DNA from: Labrenzia sp. R4_2
Lineage (GTDB): Bacteria > Pseudomonadota > Alphaproteobacteria > Rhizobiales > Stappiaceae
Reading direction: 5' to 3'
Length of the DNA: 64,000 bases
Assembly (NCBI RefSeq): GCF_017743865.1
Contig: NZ_JAGHRJ010000001.1
Coordinates: 620,001 to 684,000 of the forward strand
Under the pieces are notes generated by a model that saw nothing but the letters and a program-made list of their open reading frames with translations, did not search any database and was not told the origin of the DNA. Positions 52,786-58,895 of this stretch are shown here, in pieces (position 1 is the first letter of the stretch; every line of letters begins with the position of its first letter). Position numbers and translations under genes: made by a program.

Positions 52786-52808
52786 AATCTATTGAAAATC
52801 AATAGATT
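52786..52808. promoter_or_regulatory. Inverted repeat 2 in the SDR leader
   Basis: AATCTATTGA and TCAATAGATT are perfect 10-bp arms around AAA, ending 20 bp before the SDR start and before its GGAGGG ribosome site. Size and symmetry suit a TetR-family dimer, but no TetR gene is near. Confidence 0.65.
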
Positions 52809-52827
52809 AAAGAATTGGAGGGCTTTG

Positions 52828-53595
52828 ATGAAGCTGGATCAGTCTATGGCAGCGGTCGTCACCGGCGGCGCATCCGGTCTTGGCGCAGCCACTGCACGCA
52901 TGTTGGCAGCCGAGGGCGTGAAGGTCACCTTGTTCGACCGCAACGGGGAACAGGGCGCACAGGTTGCGAAGGAAATCGGTGGAGTTTTCGCCGATGTCGA
53001 CGTGACCGATCAGGCGAGCGTTGAAGCCGGCTTTGATGCTGCCCGCGCCGCACACGGCCAGGAGCGTATTCTGGTCAATTGCGCCGGGATCGCACCGGTT
53101 GGCAAGACAACATCGCGCGGCGAACCGCACCCGATGGACATGTTTGAAAAAGTCATCTCGGTCAACCTGATCGGCTCTTTCCGGTGTATCGCACTGGCGT
53201 CGACCGGTATTTCCTCGCTGGACCCGGTGACTGCTGATGGTGGCCGCGGTGTTATCGTCTCCACGGCCTCTGTGGCAGCTTTTGATGGTCAGATCGGCCA
53301 GGTCGCTTATGCGGCCTCCAAAGCCGGAGTTGCCGGAATGACGTTGCCGGTCGCCCGGGATCTGTCCAAGCTGGGCATCCGGGTCATGACCATCGCGCCG
53401 GGCATCTTTGAAACGCCGATGCTGCTCGGGTTGTCTCAGGAGGTTCAGGAATCACTTGGTCAGCAAGTGCCGTTTCCATCCCGTCTGGGCCGGGCGACGG
53501 AATATGCGCAGCTGGTCAAATCGATCTGCGAAAACGACATGCTGAACGGTGAGACCATCCGTCTTGATGGTGCCATCCGTATGGCGCCGCGATAA
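52828..53595 (+). CDS. SDR-family dehydrogenase, 3-hydroxyacyl-CoA dehydrogenase type 2-like
   Basis: ATG 52828 lies five bases after GGAGGG; 255 residues. The NAD site is VVTGGASGLGAATARML, the NAG motif appears as LVNCAGIAPVGKT, and the catalytic Ser-Tyr-Lys are in VSTASVAAFDGQIGQVAYAASKAGV. The extended GETIRLDGAIRMAPR end and the loop FEKVISVNLIGSFRC match the HSD17B10/3-hydroxyacyl-CoA dehydrogenase group, so a role in branched or fatty acyl-CoA oxidation is likely. The promoter region carries two palindromes; no acyl-CoA dehydrogenase is near. Confidence 0.9.
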   Translation: MKLDQSMAAVVTGGASGLGAATARMLAAEGVKVTLFDRNGEQGAQVAKEIGGVFADVDVTDQASVEAGFDAARAAHGQERILVNCAGIAPVGKTTSRGEPHPMDMFEKVISVNLIGSFRCIALASTGISSLDPVTADGGRGVIVSTASVAAFDGQIGQVAYAASKAGVAGMTLPVARDLSKLGIRVMTIAPGIFETPMLLGLSQEVQESLGQQVPFPSRLGRATEYAQLVKSICENDMLNGETIRLDGAIRMAPR

Positions 53596-53623
53596 GCGGT
53601 CTGCCAAGCAAGATAAGCGAGAG

Positions 53624-53678
53624 GTCACAGCTCTGAAGGACCGAGCTGTGACGATCTCAAGAGGTGCAGGTTTTTTTT
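53624..53678 (+). terminator. Hairpin with distal T8 after the SDR gene
   Basis: GTCACAGCTC (53624-53633) pairs perfectly with GAGCTGTGAC (53643-53652); the T8 run comes 18 bases later. It is a plausible but untypical terminator between convergent genes. Confidence 0.55.
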
Positions 53679-53713
53679 GCCACTGGCTTAGTGTCAGAAG
53701 GCAGCCCCAGCAT

Positions 53714-53947
53714 TCAGATCCGGCGCGCCTTTTTGAAGAGTGCGCCGAAGAAGCTGGCGAAGGCCGCGGGAACGTGGCCGCCAAATCTGGCCTGAAAGGT
53801 CTGAGAGTTCACCAGGTGGGGAACGAGATCACGGCGGATCTGTCCGTCTTCGAGAAACCCATCGGCCCGCAAGGCCGAGTAGGTTTCCGGTGAAAAAGCC
53901 CGCGGCACCGATGGTCCGAGCATGTGCCGGTCAAGTTCACTCCGCAT
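53714..53947 (-). CDS. Small hypothetical protein, 77 aa, overlapping the VOC gene
   Basis: ATG 53947 lies within the end of the VOC gene (11-bp overlap), with GAGG nine bases upstream. The 77-residue product (MRSELDRHMLGPSVPRAF; later RADGFLEDGQIRRDLVPHL, ending FGALFKKARRI) is basic at the C-terminus. No family is recognised. Overlap with the glyoxalase-like gene means the two would be co-induced by SoxR. Confidence 0.65.
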   Translation of the reverse strand: MRSELDRHMLGPSVPRAFSPETYSALRADGFLEDGQIRRDLVPHLVNSQTFQARFGGHVPAAFASFFGALFKKARRI

Positions 53948-54326
53948 AGCTGACCACCTCGAACTCGATGCCATCATCATCATCGAAGTAAAATCGGCGG
54001 CCAGGCTCATAATCGGCGTGGTTCTTGGTTTCGTAGCCCCCCGCCTTGATCAAGGCTTCGGTGGCATCCAGATCGTCGACTACGACCGCGATGTGATTGA
54101 GCCCGCCTCGGATGCCGTAGCTTTCGCCCGGCATGGCAGCTGTTTCCTTCGGCGGGTTGTAAGCGGCGATGTAACTGGTCTCATTGCCGATGTGGTAGGT
54201 GATGCCGCCTCCGAGGCTATCGCCCTTCCAGCGAACCTCCCAACCGAACCAGTCCTTGAGCCGCCTTGCGGTGGCTTCCGGGTCACTCACGGTGACATTC
54301 ACGTGTTCCAGAAATGCGCCTGACAT
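53937..54326 (-). CDS. VOC-family glyoxalase/bleomycin-resistance-like protein
   Basis: ATG 54326 lies six bases after AGGA; 129 residues. Paired beta-alpha-beta-beta-beta modules are visible: FLEHVNVTVSDPEATARRLKDWFG, then LNHIAVVVDDLDATEALIKAGG, and a C-terminal FYFDDDDGIEFEVVSY with a Glu metal ligand; His in LEHVN and LNHIA are likely the other ligands. It could be a lyase or dioxygenase on a small oxidised molecule, or a drug-binding protein. The gene is under a classic SoxR-type promoter, so it should respond to redox-cycling compounds. Confidence 0.88.
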   Translation of the reverse strand: MSGAFLEHVNVTVSDPEATARRLKDWFGWEVRWKGDSLGGGITYHIGNETSYIAAYNPPKETAAMPGESYGIRGGLNHIAVVVDDLDATEALIKAGGYETKNHADYEPGRRFYFDDDDGIEFEVVSYAE

Positions 54327-54362
54327 GGTGTGTCCTTTCACGTTGACTTGTGATGGACACCA

Positions 54363-54393
54363 GAGATAATTCCTCAAGTTAAGTTGAGGTCAA
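54363..54393 (-). promoter_or_regulatory. SoxR-dependent promoter of the VOC gene
   Basis: On the minus strand -35 TTGACC (54393-54388) and -10 TATCTC (54368-54363) are exactly 19 bp apart, the overlong spacing that SoxR/MerR activators need. The whole layout closely follows the Escherichia coli soxS promoter. Confidence 0.85.
54372..54389. promoter_or_regulatory. SoxR box
   Basis: CCTCAAGTTAAGTTGAGG differs from the Escherichia coli soxS operator CCTCAAGTTAACTTGAGG by one central base. It sits in the spacer between the promoter hexamers and is shared with the divergent soxR gene. Confidence 0.9.
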
Positions 54394-54423
54394 GAGGAAA
54401 AAGTCAATTTTTTGGAGAGGCTT

Positions 54424-54891
54424 GTGAAAGGCACAGATACGCTGTCCATCGGGGAGCTGGCGGAGCGGACCGGATTGGCAGTGTCAGCAATCCGGTTCTA
54501 TGAAACCAAGGGCTTGGTCGCGCCGGTCCGGACCGAGAGCGGGCAACGGCGGTTTATGCGGGCCGATATCCGGCGGTTGTCCTTTGTACTGGTGGCGCAG
54601 GAATTCGGGTTTTCGATTTCAGAGATCGCAGCGCAAATGGAGAAGCTGCCGGACAACCGGGCACCGACCAAGGCCGACTGGACCCGGATTAGCCGGGACT
54701 TTCGAAAACACCTTGATGCCAGGATCGAGGGGCTTACCGCGTTGCGGGACAAGCTGGACGGCTGTATCGGCTGCGGCTGCCTGTCGATGAAAAAATGCCA
54801 GCTCTACAATGCCGGCGACGCTGCCAACCGCCATGGCCGCGGCCCGCGCTATCTCATGGGAGACCGGCCGGACTTGCCGGAGGAGCTCTGA
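54424..54891 (+). CDS. soxR: SoxR, redox-sensing MerR-family activator
   Basis: GTG 54424 is six bases after GGAG; 155 residues, the usual size. A MerR helix-turn-helix (LSIGELAERTGLAVSAIRFYETKGL) is followed by the dimer helix and the [2Fe-2S] ligands at C114, C117, C119, C125 in CIGCGCLSMKKC, the SoxR signature. The oxidised cluster activates target promoters with a 19-bp spacer. There is no soxS gene; as in most non-enteric bacteria it acts directly on targets. The target here is the divergent VOC gene through the SoxR box at 54372-54389. Confidence 0.96.
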   Translation: MKGTDTLSIGELAERTGLAVSAIRFYETKGLVAPVRTESGQRRFMRADIRRLSFVLVAQEFGFSISEIAAQMEKLPDNRAPTKADWTRISRDFRKHLDARIEGLTALRDKLDGCIGCGCLSMKKCQLYNAGDAANRHGRGPRYLMGDRPDLPEEL

Positions 54892-54938
54892 GCTCTTTCA
54901 TGCCTTCTTGCACATGGTTTCGTTTGTCGTGGCTAGCT

Positions 54939-54959
54939 GTCCCGGACCTGATCCGGGAC
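54939..54959. repeat. Palindromic repeat (CCGGACCTGATCCGG core), copy 1
   Basis: GTCCCGGA and TCCGGGAC pair over 8 bp around CCTGA. It lies after soxR; a related palindrome is at 56400. Confidence 0.7.
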
Positions 54960-54980
54960 CTGCCTTGGGCCAGAGGGTTG

Positions 54981-55002
54981 GCCCCGGCGCTGAGGCCGGG
55001 GC
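54981..55002. repeat. Second hairpin of a tandem behind soxR
   Basis: GCCCCGGC and GCCGGGGC pair over 8 bp around GCTGAG, 21 bp after the first hairpin. Together they fill most of the gap between convergent soxR and yjhX. Confidence 0.65.
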
Positions 55003-55016
55003 GGTGAGGGGAGCGG

Positions 55017-55274
55017 TTACCGGTTGTCGAGCTGAGACCTGACACGTTTGAGGCCAAGGTTCGTGATCCGGTAGGGGCCGCTGTTTTTCGAAGAGATCAG
55101 ACGCCGGTACTTCAGCTTCTGGAAAAGCTGCTGCGAGCAACCGCCCCAGAACCAGCCATCGCGTGTGATCGTCTCATATTTCAGAATACGGCCGTCCTCG
55201 TCCTTCTCGGCAAGGATATAGCCGCCTTGAGCCAGCAGGTGCAGCACCCGCTGTTCGGCTTTGGAAATGTCCAT
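55017..55274 (-). CDS. yjhX: YjhX/UPF0386 family protein
   Basis: 85 residues with the full family pattern: MDISKAEQRVLHLLAQGGYI at the start, LFQKLKYRRLI in the middle and PYRITNLGLKRVRSQLDNR at the end. The Escherichia coli YjhX protein is reported as the toxin of a YjhX-YjhQ pair that affects topoisomerase; alphaproteobacterial members are usually single genes, as here, without an acetyltransferase-type partner. The fold is a small winged helix by appearance. A housekeeping role rather than toxicity is possible. A CACCGC/GCGGTG repeat lies upstream. Confidence 0.88.
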   Translation of the reverse strand: MDISKAEQRVLHLLAQGGYILAEKDEDGRILKYETITRDGWFWGGCSQQLFQKLKYRRLISSKNSGPYRITNLGLKRVRSQLDNR

Positions 55275-55552
55275 TGATGTTGATTTTCAGTCTTTGAGCA
55301 AAAGAAACCTGTCACCGCAGCAAACGCATGCGGTGTGGTGCTTTTGTTGTCCCGGCTGGTTGGGAGCCTTCTGGTAAAAGTCGAAGGTCCTGAAACGAGC
55401 CGGGTTTACCGGGGCTCGCGAGTTCCGCGCATAAAGCCTCTCAAAGATTGCGCGCTGTCGATATCACGATGACTATGCTGCAACAAGAGACTGAAAGAGA
55501 GTGGCGGTCAGATGCCTGCTGTGTGTTGCAATCCTGCAAGCGAGCAGATTGG

Positions 55553-55807
55553 TCAGCTGCGTTCCGCCGGCCAGTAGCCGGTCTTTTCGTCCCGCTCAAC
55601 TGCGACAGCCTCAACCTCATCGGAACCGCAGCGGGAACACTTGAGAGCTTTGGTGAGTGAGGAGAGTGTGTCCTCCAGCGCGTAGTTCGTGAGTTTCAGA
55701 TAGCGAAACCGGGCGCAATGCGCGCACACGATGCCAAGCCGCCGATCGCTGGTTTCCAGCATCTCGATCGTTTCATCTGTTTTGGCTTTGGCGGGGCTTG
55801 AGGTCAT
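55553..55807 (-). CDS. Small zinc-ribbon-like hypothetical protein, 84 aa
   Basis: 84 residues with two C-x2-C pairs, CAHC near 28 and CSRC near 57, spaced as in a zinc ribbon; the end VERDEKTGYWPAERS is polar. No ribosome site of note before ATG 55807, which lowers confidence in the start. The protein may bind zinc and a partner protein or nucleic acid; no named family recognised. Confidence 0.6.
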   Translation of the reverse strand: MTSSPAKAKTDETIEMLETSDRRLGIVCAHCARFRYLKLTNYALEDTLSSLTKALKCSRCGSDEVEAVAVERDEKTGYWPAERS

Positions 55808-56001
55808 TCAGTCAGATGTGTCCAATAGCTGCCGGAGGCTTCAAGTGGTCCGGGCGTGAAAGCGTGAGGGGTTACGTAACGGCTTTTCTTCGATTGTAAA
55901 GCTTTGCCGGCCATTTGGCCCAAACCACGACCCAACCGGAAAAGCTCGGCTGCGACGCAATTGCGCTCGCTTTTTGATGGCTGCACGGCTAAGACAGCGC
56001 C

Positions 56002-56307
56002 ATGATGACGCTTTCTGATACATGGATCGATCTGTTCACGCTTTCCGGGCTTTTGAACCCGTTTGCGCTGTTGATCGGGGTTTACCTTGGCTGGCGCGCC
56101 GATCAGCCGGTGAAGCTGTGGATCGCCGGGTTTGCGGCTGCTGCCCTGTCGCTGATGCTTGAGACTGCGGTGGGTTTGCTGCAATTGCCGCAACCGATCT
56201 CCCAGGATGCGGGCGCCCTTGCCATGTTCCCGTTCCGGTTCATAGGCGGTGCGGCAGCAGGTGCGGTGGCCTATTGGCTCAACCGCCGGCGCCGGTCGGC
56301 TGAATAG
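56002..56307 (+). CDS. Small membrane protein, 101 aa
   Basis: ATG 56002 or 56005 (tandem). The 101-residue product has about three hydrophobic segments: LFTLSGLLNPFALLIGVYLGW, LWIAGFAAAALSLMLETAVGL and FRFIGGAAAGAVAYWL, with a basic end (NRRRRSAE) that is likely cytoplasmic. No clear ribosome site. No recognised family. Confidence 0.6.
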   Translation: MMTLSDTWIDLFTLSGLLNPFALLIGVYLGWRADQPVKLWIAGFAAAALSLMLETAVGLLQLPQPISQDAGALAMFPFRFIGGAAAGAVAYWLNRRRRSAE

Positions 56308-56320
56308 GTCCGGAGAGCAG

Positions 56321-56341
56321 GTCCCGGCTCAGGGCCGGGAC
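56321..56341. repeat. Palindromic repeat after the 101-aa gene
   Basis: GTCCCGGC and GCCGGGAC pair over 8 bp with loop TCAGG, 13 bp after the stop codon. It belongs to the same GC-rich palindrome type as the one at 54939. Confidence 0.65.
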
Positions 56342-56399
56342 AGCGGAAATCGATACTCTCAGCTTTTGGAGTAGCGCGCCCGACACCCACTTGGCGCCG

Positions 56400-56418
56400 C
56401 CCCGGACCTGATCCGGGG
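56400..56418. repeat. Palindromic repeat (CCGGACCTGATCCGG core), copy 2
   Basis: CCCCGGA and TCCGGGG pair over 7 bp around CCTGA, sharing the 15-bp core CCGGACCTGATCCGG with the copy at 54939. Confidence 0.7.
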
Positions 56419-56482
56419 CCATTCTACGGCCGGCCTCGACCTACAACAGCACGGTATGCCGCGCTGTATTGGTATACGAATC

Positions 56483-57028
56483 TCAGTTGGTGGGGCTGAC
56501 TTCGGGTATGGTGGCCTGTGTCACTGATGTGGCTTGAAGCGTATAGTTTGCCGTTGCCAGGTGTGTTTTGGCCCGCTCGCGCCGCAACACGCCTGTCACC
56601 CAGACAGGGTCCGCATTCACATCCAAACCGTCTGGAAATCGCACGGAAATCACCTGGTCCGGCAGGGGCGGCGGTGGATGTGTGCAATCCTGCCGAAGGG
56701 GGGGAATGAGCAGAAACTCCTTCACATCCTTGAACTGAAACTCCAGTGGATGTGCATATCCGGCAATGCGAACGGTCTTCCCGTCGAGGCCAGCTGATCC
56801 GGGCGCGCATTTTTCGTACTGGCGTGAGAGCAGTCGGGCAGAAGCCGCTTGCTGCGTGCATTTGGGCTGGGTCAGATAGTTTTCCAGCAATGCGCTGCAG
56901 GATGATGGCCGGTCTGCCCGCAGTTCACTCCAATTGACAGTTAAAGGCTCTGCTTGGGCAGAGCCACCCCAAAGCCCTAGCAGAAGAGCACCGGTCAGAA
57001 GACGGCGATCAGTTCTCACCTTGCCCAT
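56483..57028 (-). CDS. DUF3299-like secreted protein
   Basis: 181 residues with a Sec signal (RRLLTGALLLGLWGGSAQA, cleaved near AQA-EP). The mature part has VNWSELRADRPS at the start, a central GKTVRIAGYAHPLEFQFKDVKEFLLIPPLRQDC and a VTGVLRRERAKTHLATANYTLQA end: the OB-like pattern of DUF3299. Four Cys could form disulfides in the periplasm. The gene start lies 20 bp inside the arginase-family gene, so the two are translated together. Confidence 0.78.
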   Translation of the reverse strand: MGKVRTDRRLLTGALLLGLWGGSAQAEPLTVNWSELRADRPSSCSALLENYLTQPKCTQQAASARLLSRQYEKCAPGSAGLDGKTVRIAGYAHPLEFQFKDVKEFLLIPPLRQDCTHPPPPLPDQVISVRFPDGLDVNADPVWVTGVLRRERAKTHLATANYTLQATSVTQATIPEVSPTN

Positions 57029-58280
57029 GCGTGACCGTAAGCGGGCTAAGATAATGCGGGTCAGTAAGGCCTTGTTTGCGCATGGCGATGCCAGTCAAAC
57101 ACTCGCGGATGACCCTGTTTGCGTTCAGTGCCGAGACATAGGTCGGGTCCATCAAGGGGGCGAGCTCGACAAGTTCGAAGCCGACGACATTCGATTCTGC
57201 GCACAGCCGCCGAACGATCGGGAACACCTCGCGCGGCATCAACCCGCCGGGTTCTGGTGTACCGGTGCCGGGAACGAAGGCCGGATCCAGAGTGTCGATG
57301 TCGAAAGAGACAAAGATGTGTTCCGGCCCGTCATTTGCCTCTTTGATCACGTCTTCCATGACGGCATCGAACCCACGGCGTTCAATCTCGGCCATTGTGT
57401 GATAACGGAACCCGTTGTCGCGCATCCATTCGAAAGCTTTTTCATCCGGATAGTAGCCGCGCAGCGCGACCTGGATGAAGTTCTTGCCTTCAACGAGGCC
57501 CTCTTCAATCAATCTGTAGACCGGCATCCCGTGATTGATCAGATGTCCCATGCCGTATTTGCCGGCGTCATAATGGGCATCGAAATGTACGACACCGACA
57601 TTGCCCTTGCCGTAAACATCGGTAAGCGCGGCAACATCGGGATACATGAGTGAATGGTCGCCGCCGATGATGAAGGGAATGACCCGGCTGCCGTCCTCAT
57701 GCTGTACTTCGGCCGCCTGGCGAACGAAGGATCGGACTGCATGGATCGTGCGCTCCGTGCTCATCATGTCATTTGGCGCATTGCCATAATCAACGACCGT
57801 CATGTCCGTGAGCGGATCGACCATCACATGCATGTGCGGCTGACGTGCGCCATACCCAAGATAGATCGACGAGTTGCGAACAGCATTGGGCCCGCGGGAG
57901 GCACCGCGGGCACCGCTGCCCATGTCGGTGAACGCGCCCATGATCGCAACGTCAACTTCCCCAGCCGCAAGATCTTCAGGGGTGAAAGCCAGCGGTTGAT
58001 GCAGGAACGTCGGGAGTTGCATGTAGCCTTGGCCAAAGAAGCGCTGCGGATCGACAATTCCGGGTTCGCGATCTTCCCTTAGACCTTCATAACTCGGAAG
58101 AGGAGTCCGCCAGGCGTTGAAGCTCGGGTCCTGTGTGTCCAGTGGGACGACCGGCTGTTCGCCTTCTCGAATGGGGGCCGCATTTTCCTCGTATTCATGG
58201 CCATAGACCTGAGCCAAGGCTGGTCCGCCCAATAGCGGCAGAATGACAAGGCTTGAAAGTAAAGACAGTCCTTTGCCCAT
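57009..58280 (-). CDS. Exported arginase/agmatinase-family hydrolase
   Basis: 423 residues with a signal peptide (LLSSLVILPLLGGPALA) before a ureohydrolase domain. Manganese motifs are intact: GGDHS at 206-210, DAHYD at 234-238 and SFDIDTLDP at 325-333. Agmatinases, arginases, guanidinobutyrases and formiminoglutamases share this fold; the FVPGTGTPEPGGL stretch is closest to agmatinase-like proteins. Most ureohydrolases are cytosolic, so export is unusual. The N-terminal extension is about 100 residues longer than in cytosolic agmatinase. Co-translation with a secreted DUF3299 protein suggests a shared periplasmic job. Substrate not determinable. Confidence 0.88.
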   Translation of the reverse strand: MGKGLSLLSSLVILPLLGGPALAQVYGHEYEENAAPIREGEQPVVPLDTQDPSFNAWRTPLPSYEGLREDREPGIVDPQRFFGQGYMQLPTFLHQPLAFTPEDLAAGEVDVAIMGAFTDMGSGARGASRGPNAVRNSSIYLGYGARQPHMHVMVDPLTDMTVVDYGNAPNDMMSTERTIHAVRSFVRQAAEVQHEDGSRVIPFIIGGDHSLMYPDVAALTDVYGKGNVGVVHFDAHYDAGKYGMGHLINHGMPVYRLIEEGLVEGKNFIQVALRGYYPDEKAFEWMRDNGFRYHTMAEIERRGFDAVMEDVIKEANDGPEHIFVSFDIDTLDPAFVPGTGTPEPGGLMPREVFPIVRRLCAESNVVGFELVELAPLMDPTYVSALNANRVIRECLTGIAMRKQGLTDPHYLSPLTVTHGQGEN

Positions 58281-58421
58281 GATGCAGCACCTCCCAAATA
58301 GCTGATGAAGCGTAACACGCTGATCGAACGCCGCCAGTCGCTAAATAGTCCAAGGTGCCGCCGGATCTATCCGGAAAAAATGTGTGTCGTTGAGCCGCTG
58401 GATTGAAAGCGTGCGCTTCGT

Positions 58422-58673
58422 TCAGACTTTCAGCCAGCTTTCAAAGAGAACGGCGTTGGGGCAATCCTTGAGCGGGGCTTTTGCGCCATCTTCGTGATGC
58501 TCCAGCCAATGGCGGCACTTTTCGGTTTCCTGACAGCTCATGCAACGGCGGGCAGCCGTTTCCATGTCCACATCGGCTTGCACACCCTCTGGCAAGCCTT
58601 TCATCGCGCCGATGGTGTCCAGCATGCGGCCCATCAATTCGGCGCGTTCGTTCAATCGGTCCATCCAGTTCAC
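58422..58673 (-). CDS. DUF6455-like small Cys-containing protein
   Basis: GTG 58673 lies six bases after GGAG (VNWMDRLNERAEL); the ATG three codons later (58664) has no ribosome site at a suitable distance, so the GTG is preferred, giving 83 residues. Features: LMGRMLDTIGAMKGLPEG, then ARRCMSCQETEKCRHWLEHH and LKDCPNAVLFESWL, a four-Cys pattern (C-x2-C-x5-C and a later C) that could bind an iron-sulfur cluster or zinc. The family is uncharacterised. Confidence 0.78.
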   Translation of the reverse strand: MNWMDRLNERAELMGRMLDTIGAMKGLPEGVQADVDMETAARRCMSCQETEKCRHWLEHHEDGAKAPLKDCPNAVLFESWLKV

Positions 58674-58895
58674 AGGGAACTCCTCTGTCCTCTGGGCCTG
58701 GCAGCTTATGCCGCTTGGCAAGCCCGTGAAGTTTTTGGCGGGATCCCGTCCTGATCCGATCCATTCTGACGTCGAGGATGGAGACATCTTCCAGTCCCCG
58801 CCTTGATCAGGGTCAACTCTCGCCAAGCTTTAAGAAAGCAGCCATACTCGGCGCGTTAGAGTCGGTGTGCTCAGACTGACCCTGGAGACGGTGTC

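Noticed and set aside
55448..55660. 70-codon + frame between yjhX and the zinc-ribbon gene
   Set aside because: No ribosome site, no motif, and it overlaps the better-supported 84-aa gene on the other strand.
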